Shown here piece by piece: positions 27,559-36,471 of a stretch of 64,000 bases of DNA. Each line of letters starts with the position of its first letter. The first letter of the stretch is position 1. The stretch is from assembly GCF_001685485.1 (NCBI RefSeq), contig NZ_BDEL01000001.1, forward strand, positions 620,001 to 684,000, written 5' to 3'. The notes beneath the pieces were generated by a model. It was not told the DNA's origin. It saw only the letters and a program-made list of their open reading frames with translations, and did no database searches. The translations under genes and the position numbers were made by a program. The stretch is from Formosa haliotis (lineage in GTDB: Bacteria; Bacteroidota; Bacteroidia; Flavobacteriales; Flavobacteriaceae).

Positions 27559-28647
27559 ATGGCAAAACAGAGTATATTAAATAAAAAATCGTTAGACTTT
27601 CTAGAATCCTATTTAAATAATGCGGCACCGACAGGTTACGAATGGACCGGACAAAAATTGTGGATGGACTATTTAAAACCTTATGTAGATGAATTTATTA
27701 CAGATACCTATGGTACGGCCGTTGGTGTTATAAATCCAGATGCGCCTTATAAAGTTGTAATTGAAGGTCATGCCGATGAAATCTCTTGGTATGTAAATTA
27801 TATTTCGGATAACGGATTGATTTATGTTATTCGAAATGGTGGTAGTGACCATCAGATTGCTCCTAGTAAATTGGTAAATATTCATACTAAAAATGGTATT
27901 GTAAAAGGTGTTTTTGGATGGCCAGCCATTCATACACGAGATAAATCTAAGGAAGAACCACCAAAACCGGATAATATTACCATTGACGTTGGTGCAAAAG
28001 ATAAAGCCGAAGTAGAAAAAATGGGCGTTCATGTGGGGTGCGTTATTACCTATCCCGACGAATTTCATATTTTAAATGGCGATAAATTTGTGTGTCGAGC
28101 ACTCGATAATAGAATGGGTGGGTTTATGATTGCCGAAGTGGCGCGTTTACTTCATGAAAACAAAAAGAAACTCCCTTTCGGGTTATATATCACTAATTCT
28201 GTACAAGAGGAAATTGGACTTCGTGGTGCCGAAATGATTACGCAAACCATTAAACCTAATGTTGCTATAGTTACCGACGTAACCCACGATACCACAACCC
28301 CAATGATAGAGCCAAAATCGCAAGGTTTGGCAGAAATAGGTAGTGGTCCGGTAATAGCTTATGCTCCCGCGGTTCAACAAAAATTAAGAGACTTAATTAC
28401 AGAAACTGCCGAAGCCAATAAAATTCCGTTTCAGCGTGCGGCATTATCCCGTGCAACAGGAACAGATACAGATGCCTTTGCCTATAGCAATGGCGGTGTA
28501 GCTTCAGCCTTAATATCTTTACCATTACGATATATGCATACTACGGTAGAAATGGTACATCGCGACGATGTTGAAAATGTAATAAAGCTAATCTACGAAT
28601 CGCTTCTTAAAATTGAAGAAGGTGAAACGTTTAGTTATTTTAAATAA
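27559..28647 (+). CDS. M42 family metallopeptidase
   Basis: 362 residues of the glutamyl/leucyl aminopeptidase M42 (FrvX-like) group. Metal and catalytic motifs in order: VIEGHADEISW (first metal His), CRALDNRMGG (bridging Asp), NSVQEEIGLRGAEM (general base Glu and metal Glu), VTDVTHDTTTP (metal Asp) and ALPLRYMHTTVEMVH-type end (HTTVEMV). It is a cytosolic, two-metal exopeptidase that probably finishes peptide breakdown. Followed at once by the intergenic repeat. Confidence 0.93.
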   Translation: MAKQSILNKKSLDFLESYLNNAAPTGYEWTGQKLWMDYLKPYVDEFITDTYGTAVGVINPDAPYKVVIEGHADEISWYVNYISDNGLIYVIRNGGSDHQIAPSKLVNIHTKNGIVKGVFGWPAIHTRDKSKEEPPKPDNITIDVGAKDKAEVEKMGVHVGCVITYPDEFHILNGDKFVCRALDNRMGGFMIAEVARLLHENKKKLPFGLYITNSVQEEIGLRGAEMITQTIKPNVAIVTDVTHDTTTPMIEPKSQGLAEIGSGPVIAYAPAVQQKLRDLITETAEANKIPFQRAALSRATGTDTDAFAYSNGGVASALISLPLRYMHTTVEMVHRDDVENVIKLIYESLLKIEEGETFSYFK

Positions 28648-28655
28648 TTAATTGA

Positions 28656-28801
28656 GGCTGTCTAAAAAGTATTAAAATACGGTATTCTGAATTTATTTCA
28701 GAATCTCTTCTCATTGATAAACAAATATGTGAGAATCTGAATCGGCTTGCCTGTGGGCAAACAAGATTTCAGGTTGATTTTTATTCAACTTTTTAGACAG
28801 T
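28656..28801. repeat. Intergenic repeat with 13-bp terminal inverted repeats, copy A
   Basis: A 145-bp element that fills the gap between the M42 gene and the Nudix gene. Its ends are a perfect inverted repeat, CTGTCTAAAAAGT (28658-28670) and ACTTTTTAGACAG (28788-28800). Inside is a second palindrome, ATTCTGAA-5-TTCAGAAT. No transposase is present. Copies: 24115-24259 and 51950-52010. Confidence 0.75.
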
Positions 28802-28814
28802 TTTTTTATACACT

Positions 28815-29372
28815 ATGGACGAACTTATAGATATAGTTACCAAAACAGGGGAACCTACAGGACAAGCGGTTAAGAAATCGGTGATTCATAGCGAAGGCCA
28901 CTACCATAATACAGCACACCTTTGGTTGTATACATCTTCTGGCAACATTTTATTAGCCCAACGCAGTTATAAAAAAGCTATTTGTCCTGGCATGTGGGAT
29001 GTTTCTGTTGCTGGTCATGTAGATGCTGGTGAAACCATTGAAACTGCCGCATTACGAGAAACTCAAGAAGAGCTCGGACTTACACTTACAGAACAGGAGT
29101 TACATAAAATAGGAGTTTTTAATTGCTTTCAATCTTACGATACTGGTATAGTTGACAATGAATTCCATCATACCTATATCGCGGAACTTAAAACAAATAT
29201 TTCAGAATTAACACCTCAAGCCGAGGAAGTTGAGGCCTTGCAGCTAGTTAGTTTTGAAACCTTTAAATCACTATTGGCCAATAGTGAACATAATGACTAT
29301 TTTGTACCGTCTAACCGTGCGTATTACGAAGAGGTATTAATACATATATCGAAACAACTTGATACTAATTAA
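28815..29372 (+). CDS. Nudix hydrolase
   Basis: 185 residues. The Nudix box runs from Gly67: GHVDAGETIETAALRETQEE, followed by LGL; all catalytic Glu residues are present. The start MDELIDIV.K.G.PTG and HLWLY resemble the YfcD/isopentenyl-diphosphate isomerase-like group, but the isomerase Cys and Glu pattern is not evident, so I call it only a Nudix hydrolase. Its start is 14 nt beyond the end of the repeat. It overlaps the downstream convergent gene by 4 nt. Confidence 0.88.
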   Translation: MDELIDIVTKTGEPTGQAVKKSVIHSEGHYHNTAHLWLYTSSGNILLAQRSYKKAICPGMWDVSVAGHVDAGETIETAALRETQEELGLTLTEQELHKIGVFNCFQSYDTGIVDNEFHHTYIAELKTNISELTPQAEEVEALQLVSFETFKSLLANSEHNDYFVPSNRAYYEEVLIHISKQLDTN

Positions 29373-29992
29373 GGCAGAAAATAGGTTTCTACTTTATTAT
29401 CTAATTTAATCATATTCGTCATTCTTCTAGAAGTATCTAACTTTTCAATTTCGACATAGGACTTTAATTCTGTTTTTATATTATGGGTTTTAACACCAAT
29501 CCAAACAGAAATTATTAAAGTAAAAATTAGATCAAAAATTAAAAATTCTCCTTTGGTTAAAACTACAGCTATACCTAAAAGCATCCATATAAACCCTAAA
29601 ACAAAAAGATCTGTAGTTAATTCGTCAACAATTTTATTGGAAATAGCATTCATTTTAGCTTGCATTATAAAAGTGTTCAATTTCACAGGTACCTTAAACT
29701 CTTGTTCAAATTTAGAGACATATTCATCTTTAAAATAATCTTCAGAGCGTTCTAGCCATCGTTCCTTTCTTGTTGCATCGGAATGCCAAAATTGAATAGT
29801 TTCTAGCCAAATTTGAAAAAAGCCTACTTCATTTTCTATAAATTTTAATTGGGTCCAGGTGTAAAATTGAGGAACCTGATAACTTGGTTTAAGAGTCAAT
29901 TCTGCATACAGAATATCAGCATCCTCCTGACTGTATAAAACTGTAGAATAACCAATACTAAAAAGTAAAATTAATATTAAATAATGCTTCAT
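29369..29992 (-). CDS. Hypothetical exported/membrane protein
   Basis: 207 residues that I do not recognise. There is a signal peptide (to about YSQ, residue 22), then a soluble region rich in aromatic and charged residues (EIWLETIQFWHSDATRKERWLERSEDYFKDEY-like), then two adjacent membrane segments (about 128-145 and 150-168) and a charged tail. The stop overlaps the end of the Nudix gene by 4 nt. Confidence 0.65.
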   Translation of the reverse strand: MKHYLILILLFSIGYSTVLYSQEDADILYAELTLKPSYQVPQFYTWTQLKFIENEVGFFQIWLETIQFWHSDATRKERWLERSEDYFKDEYVSKFEQEFKVPVKLNTFIMQAKMNAISNKIVDELTTDLFVLGFIWMLLGIAVVLTKGEFLIFDLIFTLIISVWIGVKTHNIKTELKSYVEIEKLDTSRRMTNMIKLDNKVETYFLP

Positions 29993-30205
29993 TTAACTAT
30001 GTGAATTTTACTTTTTTATGGTTATAGGTTTATATTGATATTAAAAATACTACTCGAAATTCACTTAAGAATTTGAGTAATACCTGAAATAAAATTTCAA
30101 TTAATTAAGAATCAAAAGTATACCTGAAACAGACAAAACCTGTCCATTTAAAAATTAATTGTAAGAATTTTAAAGAAAGAAGATGTACTAAATAAAAGAC
30201 GTAAA

Positions 30206-31189
30206 TTACTTATAATACATAAGCATATTTTCTAGGTAGAGTTTAATTTCTTCTACAACAAAAGCGGGAGACACTATTTTAACCCAACGGTTATACTTTA
30301 AAATTTGCATAAAAAACTCGTAATTCGGTTCTAAAAATACTTTTATTTCTCCCCAAATGCGTTCGTTATTATAATCTAAATCTTGAGTATTTATATCTTT
30401 TGGTAATGACACATTGACTTGCGAATGATGCAAAGGGTTACTTTCTAAATATTTAAAGTGATGATTTGCCACCTTTAAATGTATCCAAACTGGTTTTAAA
30501 TTTGCTTTTAAAATACCTATAGAATCTTTAAAATACTCCGCTTCATTAAAGGATTCTGGTAGTTTGGCTTCTCTATTGGTTATAAATAAACCATTTATCC
30601 GACTATCTAAACAAAAGGCATATATACCAATTTCTGAATTGTACCCCATTAAATACCAAGCATCATTTATTTCCTTAATATGTAAGGGCTGAACTATTGT
30701 TTTAATATTTTGAAATCTATTATCATCATACCAGCCTTTATAATCTACTTCTATAAGATACTTACATTCTATAGCATTAATTAATGCTACCATATCTATT
30801 AACGGACTTAAAGAAGTACGAGACATGGTTACAAATTGCTTCCAAGCATGCGCATGATGATTCAATAAATACAGTTCAGTTTTTTCGAAGATATCTTTTA
30901 ATTCATCTGTAATAACCAAATCTTTATCTAAAATGTAATATCCTTGATGCCGTTTATGCCTTATATAAATTTTTGTAAAAGCTTTAATAGCTTTAATATC
31001 TCGAGTAATTGTTTTACGGCTATTAAAATCTAATTTTTCGTAAAGTGAATCTTCTTTATTTAGTTCAACAATGTGTTGAAGTGCGCGCTGTAATTCCTCG
31101 AACGTGACATATGGTCTAGACAGGCCATATAATTCTGGATTTTTAATGATTCGTAATACATAATAGCGTCGTAAGAATTCTGGAGTCAT
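30206..31189 (-). CDS. WYL-domain transcriptional regulator
   Basis: 327 residues. The N-terminal part (to about 80) has the HTH-like layout of this group: TFEELQRALQ, LDFNSRKTITRDIKAI. The WYL domain follows: IEVDYKGW, VQPLHIKEINDAWYLMGYN with the name-giving Trp-Tyr-Leu, and FCLDSRINGL. WYL proteins sense small ligands or nucleic acid and mostly repress. Divergent from the flippase/PrsW unit across 85 bp, which suggests, without proving, that it regulates it. Confidence 0.9.
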   Translation of the reverse strand: MTPEFLRRYYVLRIIKNPELYGLSRPYVTFEELQRALQHIVELNKEDSLYEKLDFNSRKTITRDIKAIKAFTKIYIRHKRHQGYYILDKDLVITDELKDIFEKTELYLLNHHAHAWKQFVTMSRTSLSPLIDMVALINAIECKYLIEVDYKGWYDDNRFQNIKTIVQPLHIKEINDAWYLMGYNSEIGIYAFCLDSRINGLFITNREAKLPESFNEAEYFKDSIGILKANLKPVWIHLKVANHHFKYLESNPLHHSQVNVSLPKDINTQDLDYNNERIWGEIKVFLEPNYEFFMQILKYNRWVKIVSPAFVVEEIKLYLENMLMYYK

Positions 31190-31250
31190 AAATTTGCTTT
31201 ACAAAAAACTTTAAAAATAATAAACATCTAGTTAAACCCACTTCATTTTC

Positions 31251-31258
31251 TATATTTG
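31251..31258 (+). promoter_or_regulatory. Candidate -7 box of the flippase gene
   Basis: TATATTTG is a perfect TAnnTTTG match 16 nt before the flippase ATG. No TTG is seen at -33. The same 85-bp gap also serves the divergent WYL regulator. Confidence 0.35.
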
Positions 31259-31274
31259 AGTTTTATTTTTAACT

Positions 31275-32540
31275 ATGCATAGTGCTTTTAGCAAAAAAGA
31301 TCTAAATTCTACGTTTTGGTTTACCTCCGAAAAAATAATTCATTTTATTTTTTCAATATTGATTATCCCTAAAATATTTAATACCATAGGGACTATAGAT
31401 ATGGGACGTCTAAAATTTGTAGAGGCAAGCTTAGGTATGTTCACTCCTATTTTTTTCTTAGGTCTATCTACCATCTGTATTCGGGAAATGGTTACCAACC
31501 CTAAGCTAAAAGAAAAAATAATTAGTTCTGCCCTTATTATGCGTCTAATTAGCTGGTTTGTTATGGGAGTAGGATTAATTTTATACGCCTATTTTTCTGC
31601 ACAACATGCATTATCTACCATTTACTTTATTATTCTATTAAGTTATTTATTTAGAATAACCGATGTGTTTGAATGGTATTTTATTGTATCTAAACAAGCT
31701 AAATATATATTTCTATGTAAAACCATTAGCTTACTAATTATATTTAGTTTACAATATTATGGTCTTAAACATCAATTTGGTGTTATTTTTTACGCCTTTA
31801 CTTTAGCCTTAGACTATTTGTGCCAAGGCTTGCTATATTACTATTTTTTAAAGTCAAACCGGGGTTCGTTTATAAACAAGTGGCATCCATCTTTTACTTT
31901 GGGTAAAAAGCTAATAAAGGAGGCTTTTCCATTAATTCTTTCTAATGCTTTAGTCATGGTTTATATTGGTATAGACGAAATGTTTCTAAAATATTATTTA
32001 AACGACCATGCAGTTGGTATTTTTGGAAGTGTTCAGTTTTTAGTTATTGGCTTAAGTTGGACTATTGGTTTTGCAATTATTAATGCCCTATACCCTTCTT
32101 TAGCCGAATCGTACCACAAGAATAAAAACACCTATTATAAAAAATTTAGACAATTAAATGCCATGCTCATTATCTTAGGTATAGGTATTGGTTTATTCTA
32201 TACATTTTATGGAAACATCATTTTAAATACCTGTTTTACAAGGCAATACACAGAAGCGAATACTCCCTTAAGAATTTTCTGTTGGGCTCCGCTATTTGTT
32301 TTTTTTGGTATGTTATACGAAAAACATCTGTTAACTATAAGTGCTTTAAACCATGAAGTGTACCGCTTTGCTTTAGGCTGTATTTTAAATGTTATTTTGT
32401 GTTATATTTTAATTCCTATATATCAAATTAATGGTGCAGCATTAGCCGTTTTAATAAGTCATTTTACTATTAATGTAATTTACCCTCTAACCCACCAAAT
32501 TCTGAAACCTGTACCAAAACTTATATTTAATAAATCATGA
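31275..32540 (+). CDS. Oligosaccharide flippase family protein (Wzx/MATE-like)
   Basis: 421 residues with about twelve hydrophobic segments and the MOP-superfamily layout: an N-terminal STFWFTSEKIIHF, and the mid-protein PLILSNALVMVYIGIDEMFLKYYLN. It should move a lipid-linked sugar across the inner membrane. No glycosyltransferase genes surround it, which is unusual for such genes. Its stop overlaps the start of the PrsW gene by 4 nt (ATGA), so the two are coupled. Confidence 0.88.
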   Translation: MHSAFSKKDLNSTFWFTSEKIIHFIFSILIIPKIFNTIGTIDMGRLKFVEASLGMFTPIFFLGLSTICIREMVTNPKLKEKIISSALIMRLISWFVMGVGLILYAYFSAQHALSTIYFIILLSYLFRITDVFEWYFIVSKQAKYIFLCKTISLLIIFSLQYYGLKHQFGVIFYAFTLALDYLCQGLLYYYFLKSNRGSFINKWHPSFTLGKKLIKEAFPLILSNALVMVYIGIDEMFLKYYLNDHAVGIFGSVQFLVIGLSWTIGFAIINALYPSLAESYHKNKNTYYKKFRQLNAMLIILGIGIGLFYTFYGNIILNTCFTRQYTEANTPLRIFCWAPLFVFFGMLYEKHLLTISALNHEVYRFALGCILNVILCYILIPIYQINGAALAVLISHFTINVIYPLTHQILKPVPKLIFNKS

Positions 32541-33205
32541 ATCTTCTCCTTCTCGCCCTTGCTCCTATTATCGTAATTATTGTATACATTTATTGTAAGG
32601 ACAAATACGAAAAAGAACCCAAATTATTTTTGTTTTATAATTTTCTTTTAGGGGCTTTTGTTAGTGTATTTATTACCACTATTATTTCGTTACTATTCAA
32701 TTTTACACTGCCTTTTAATGAACCCAATGTTGTGCATCAATTTTTAAAAGCCTTTTTTGTAGTTGGTTTTACAGAAGAATTTAGCAAATATATAATTGTA
32801 AGATACGTAGCGCAACCAAACAAGGAGTTTAACGAACCGTTCGACGGCATTGTGTATGCCATAATGGTTTCTATGGGTTTCGCAGCTTCCGAAAACATAC
32901 TTTATGTACTTCAAGGAGGCTTCCAAACCGGACTTGTACGTGCCTTTACTGCTGTTCCGGCGCATGCTGTTTTCGCCATATTAATGGGCTATTTTATGGG
33001 TAAAGCAAAGTTTTCAAACCAAAGAATAAAGTACAATTTAACAGGCTTAGGCTTAGCTATTTTATTTCACGGTGGGTACGATTTTTTCCTTTTTATCGAT
33101 TTTATACCAGGAGTTTGGGTAGGTGCCTTTATTTCTTTAGGCCTAGGTTTTATATTGGCAAGAAAAGCAATAAAAAAACATCAAGAGAAATCATATTTTA
33201 AATAA
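32537..33205 (+). CDS. PrsW family intramembrane metalloprotease
   Basis: 222 residues, polytopic. The Abi/CAAX-type catalytic motifs are present: FTEEFSKYIIVRY (EExxK), FDGIVYA..VSMGFAASENI (ExxxE/N), AVPAHAVFAI and the last AILFHGGYDF (His). PrsW cleaves anti-sigma factors in Bacillus; the substrate here is unknown. Coupled to the upstream flippase gene. Confidence 0.9.
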   Translation: MNLLLLALAPIIVIIVYIYCKDKYEKEPKLFLFYNFLLGAFVSVFITTIISLLFNFTLPFNEPNVVHQFLKAFFVVGFTEEFSKYIIVRYVAQPNKEFNEPFDGIVYAIMVSMGFAASENILYVLQGGFQTGLVRAFTAVPAHAVFAILMGYFMGKAKFSNQRIKYNLTGLGLAILFHGGYDFFLFIDFIPGVWVGAFISLGLGFILARKAIKKHQEKSYFK

Positions 33206-33239
33206 TAGTGCTATCTTTATTCTACGAAAATTACACTAC

Positions 33240-35165
33240 ATGTATCCAATGAAGAATACGATAGCAGAGCGCGTTGCTGACTTTATAAAAAACTTTCCTC
33301 CCTTCGATTTACTCGATAAAGCCCAATTATTAGACATATCTAAAGAAGTAAAAATCAAATACTTAGACAAGGAGAATGTTATTTATAATGTGAACGATCC
33401 GTTGCACGATCAGTTCTACATGATATACAAAGGGGCCGTTAAACTGAAAAAATATATCAATGAAAAATTGGAAACAATTGATCAGTTTGATGAAGGTGAT
33501 GTCTTCGGATTGCGCCCATTATTCGCAAAAGAGAACTATGCCATAACTTCTATAACAGAAGAAGAGACCATTTTATACTGTATTCCTATAGACATGTTCC
33601 ATCAGTTTATAGATCATAATAAAGAGGTTCGTAAATATTTGATAGAGAGTTTTGCATCGAATACAGAAAACCCATTTTCTAACGAATTTCAAAAAAAATT
33701 ATTAGAAGATGATGTAAAATTAGATTTCTCGAAGGATATGTTCGAGATGCAACCTGTTCGATTAATAAAGAATGTAGTCACGACCAAGCAAACATCTAGT
33801 ATAAAAGATGCTGCAAAATTAATGTCTAAAAATAATGTAGGATCTATAATTATTGAAGACAAAGAATGCCCAATAGGGATTATTACAGATAAAGATTTAC
33901 GTCTGCATGTGGCTACCGGAAACTATTCTATAGATGATGAAGTTTCTAAAATAATGATTCATCCTGTTATGTGTTATAAGAAAAATATAACCATTGCCCA
34001 AGCGCAAATAACCATGATGAAACATAAAATTAATCAAATTGTGGTTACCAAAGACGGAACACCAAATTCAAAAATATTAGGAGTCTTCTCAGAGCACGAT
34101 ATTATTGTAATGAAAGGTACCAACCCGTCGGTATTAATGAAAGCCATAAAACGTTCTAATTCTACAAAAGATTTAAAACGAATTCGCGAAAAAATCATGA
34201 TGTTGTTAGAAGGCTATGTCGATCAGAACATTCCGCTTACACATATTAATAATATTATATTCGAATTAAATGATGCTACTATAAAACGTGTTATAGAGCG
34301 TTGTATAGAAAAAATGGGACAAGCACCTCCAGTAAAATTTGCTTGGATGTCTATAGGTAGTCAAGGTAGAAAAGAACAACTATTACACACCGACCAAGAC
34401 AATGCCATTATTTTTGAAAACACAGACGATGATCACTTAGAGGAAGTAAGAACCTATTTCTTAACACTCGCAAAAAAGGTGAATAAACGTTTAAAAACTA
34501 TAGGATTTGAGTATTGCCCAGGCGAAATGATGGCGAAAAACCCTAAGTATTGTTTAAGTTTAGACGAATGGGAAAATCAATTCTCGGCTTGGACAAGAGA
34601 AACTGGCGACGAGGAATTATTACTTTGTTCAATCTTTTTCGATTTCGATATTACTTACGGAGATCCTAGTCTTACCAATCAATTATCCGATCATGTTTTA
34701 GAAATCACAAAAAACAACCTAATTTTTCAATCTAAATTAGGAGCAAGTTCTTTAAGAAGTCCTTCGCCTTTAGGATTCTTCAGACAGTTTTTAGTGGAAC
34801 AAGATGGCGAACATAAAGATCATTTCGATTTAAAGAAAAGAGCCATCATGCCAATTTCTGATGCTGGACGTTTATTAGCAATACATTATCAAACCAAAAA
34901 CATTAATAATACTGCCGAACGTTTTGAAAAACTCGCAGAATTAATGCCTGAAGATGAAGAGCTGTATTTATCTTGTGCCTACGCTTCTAAAGCGCTATTA
35001 AAATTTAGAACAAAGCATGGCTTACGCCATCATGATAGCGGACGTTTTATCGCTTTAGCCGAATTATCTAAAGAAGAAAAAATGAAATTAAAACGTTGTT
35101 TTAAAGCCGTGTCTAAGGTTCAAGAACTTATTAAATTAAAATTTAATCTTAAGAATTTCATTTAA
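33240..35165 (+). CDS. DUF294 nucleotidyltransferase-like protein with cNMP-binding and CBS domains
   Basis: 641 residues, four parts: a cyclic-nucleotide-binding fold (about 15-140), a CBS pair (about 170-300, GSIIIEDKECPIGIITDKDL and KINQIVVTKDGT), a DUF294 nucleotidyltransferase-like domain (SIGSQGRKEQLLHTDQDNA near residue 375) and a DUF294 C-terminal domain. The nucleotidyltransferase motif GSxGRxE...TDQDNA is intact. Such proteins are thought to be signal-transducing, often next to acetate genes; the target is unknown. The start at 33240 is followed by a second in-frame ATG at 33249. The stop overlaps the exonuclease start. Confidence 0.9.
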   Translation: MYPMKNTIAERVADFIKNFPPFDLLDKAQLLDISKEVKIKYLDKENVIYNVNDPLHDQFYMIYKGAVKLKKYINEKLETIDQFDEGDVFGLRPLFAKENYAITSITEEETILYCIPIDMFHQFIDHNKEVRKYLIESFASNTENPFSNEFQKKLLEDDVKLDFSKDMFEMQPVRLIKNVVTTKQTSSIKDAAKLMSKNNVGSIIIEDKECPIGIITDKDLRLHVATGNYSIDDEVSKIMIHPVMCYKKNITIAQAQITMMKHKINQIVVTKDGTPNSKILGVFSEHDIIVMKGTNPSVLMKAIKRSNSTKDLKRIREKIMMLLEGYVDQNIPLTHINNIIFELNDATIKRVIERCIEKMGQAPPVKFAWMSIGSQGRKEQLLHTDQDNAIIFENTDDDHLEEVRTYFLTLAKKVNKRLKTIGFEYCPGEMMAKNPKYCLSLDEWENQFSAWTRETGDEELLLCSIFFDFDITYGDPSLTNQLSDHVLEITKNNLIFQSKLGASSLRSPSPLGFFRQFLVEQDGEHKDHFDLKKRAIMPISDAGRLLAIHYQTKNINNTAERFEKLAELMPEDEELYLSCAYASKALLKFRTKHGLRHHDSGRFIALAELSKEEKMKLKRCFKAVSKVQELIKLKFNLKNFI

Positions 35166-35833
35166 TGAAGTGGGGTTTTAATAAAAAAAACAAAACACTT
35201 CCAGAGTACTGGTCCCGCTACGAGTCCTTATTTTTAAATCCTCCCAAAAAAACAGATTTAAATACGACAACATTCGTGGTTTTAGATACCGAGACAACAG
35301 GATTTAATTACGATAAAGATCGCATATTATGTATTGGTGCCGTAAAGGTGCTTAATGGTTATATTGATGTAAATTCGGCTTTCGAAATCTATATAAAACA
35401 AGATTATTTTAACGAAGAAACCATTCAAATTCACGGGATTTTAAAGCATGATAAGCTTCAAACCGTAACCGAAGAAGAAGCGATAATTTTATTTCTAGAT
35501 TATATTCAAGATGCCATTTTAGTGGCACATCATACCTTTTTCGATTTAACGATGATTAACACAGCCCTTAACAGATTAGGGCTGCCAAATTTAAAAAACA
35601 AAGAATTAGACACTATGTCTATCTTTAAAGCCACACGTTTAAAATCTAATATCATAGACCAAAAAAAGCGCTATTCTTTAGACGAGCTCGCCGAATATTA
35701 CGATATCGATTTAAGCGACCGACACACTGCTTCTGGAGATGCTTTAATTACTGCCATTGCTTTTTTAAGAGCAGTGCACACTTTAGTTAAAACAAAACAA
35801 TACACCCTAAAGGATCTTTTAAAACTAAAATAA
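35165..35833 (+). CDS. DnaQ-like 3'-5' exonuclease
   Basis: 222 residues. The DEDDh exonuclease motifs are present: FVVLDTETTGF (ExoI), AHHTFFDLTMI (ExoII) and DRHTASGDALIT (ExoIII, His and Asp). It resembles the PolC/DNA polymerase III epsilon exonuclease domain. Its ATG overlaps the stop of the DUF294 gene by one base (TAATG), an arrangement commonly seen with DUF294 proteins, so the two probably work together. Confidence 0.9.
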   Translation: MKWGFNKKNKTLPEYWSRYESLFLNPPKKTDLNTTTFVVLDTETTGFNYDKDRILCIGAVKVLNGYIDVNSAFEIYIKQDYFNEETIQIHGILKHDKLQTVTEEEAIILFLDYIQDAILVAHHTFFDLTMINTALNRLGLPNLKNKELDTMSIFKATRLKSNIIDQKKRYSLDELAEYYDIDLSDRHTASGDALITAIAFLRAVHTLVKTKQYTLKDLLKLK

Positions 35834-35898
35834 CTCTATTCTAAAGGTTACACGTCCACGTCTTATTTATTATATTTACGAGACTAACTATTAGAAAT

Positions 35899-36384
35899 AT
35901 GAGTAAACCAACCAAAATAACTGTAGACGATTTACATCATTTCGAAATGACTTCAAACGATGTAGATGTACTAGATTGTGTTCAAACTAAAGCCAACCAC
36001 TACCATATTATAGAAGACCACAAGTCTTTTGATGCAGAGGTTTCCAAATCAGATTTTCAGAATAAATCTTACGATATAACCATCAACAACACCCTATATA
36101 AAGTAAAAATTTCTACAGATTTAGATGAACTTATAAAACAAATGGGCTTCGAAATTGGAGCGTCTCAACACATTGACAGTATTAAAGCCCCAATGCCTGG
36201 CTTAATTTTAGATCTTCATGTAAAAGTTGGCGACCATATCACTACAAATACGCCCATTCTTATTTTAGAGGCCATGAAAATGGAAAACAGCATTCTTTCT
36301 CCTCGTGATGGTGTAGTGAAATCTGTAGCTGTAACCCAAGGCAATACTGTAGATAAAGGAGATTTATTAATCGAATTCGAATAA
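35899..36384 (+). CDS. Biotin carboxyl carrier protein of acyl-CoA carboxylase
   Basis: 161 residues. A poorly conserved N-terminal region is followed by a biotinyl domain from about residue 95: APMPGLILDLHVKVGDH, EAMKMEN with the biotin-accepting Lys127, and TVDKGDLLIEFE. It carries the carboxyl group from the biotin carboxylase to the carboxyltransferase. It lies 12 nt upstream of the biotin carboxylase N-terminal segment and 65 nt downstream of the exonuclease. Confidence 0.93.
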   Translation: MSKPTKITVDDLHHFEMTSNDVDVLDCVQTKANHYHIIEDHKSFDAEVSKSDFQNKSYDITINNTLYKVKISTDLDELIKQMGFEIGASQHIDSIKAPMPGLILDLHVKVGDHITTNTPILILEAMKMENSILSPRDGVVKSVAVTQGNTVDKGDLLIEFE

Positions 36385-36396
36385 ATTAGCTTCATT

Positions 36397-36471
36397 ATGA
36401 AAAAAATATTAGTTGCCAATCGTGGTGAAATCGCTCTGCGTATTATGAAAACCATAAAAAAATGGGCATAA
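36397..36471 (+). other. Detached N-terminal segment of the biotin carboxylase (frameshift)
   Basis: A 24-codon frame from ATG (36397) to TAA (36469-36471) encodes MKKILVANRGEIALRIMKTI, the invariant start of a biotin carboxylase. It ends because an A-tract (36456-36462) is seven bases long where eight would keep the frame KK-MGIKT. The remainder continues from 36462 in the -1 frame. See the finding for interpretations. Confidence 0.85.

Noticed and set aside
27673..28068. A 131-residue minus-strand frame within the M42 peptidase gene
   Set aside because: Shadow frame with repeated aromatic and Asn residues and no domain pattern.
28815..29372. Assignment of the Nudix gene as isopentenyl-diphosphate isomerase
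   Set aside because: The Nudix box is present, but the isomerase active-site cysteine and glutamate pattern is not clear, so only Nudix hydrolase is supported.
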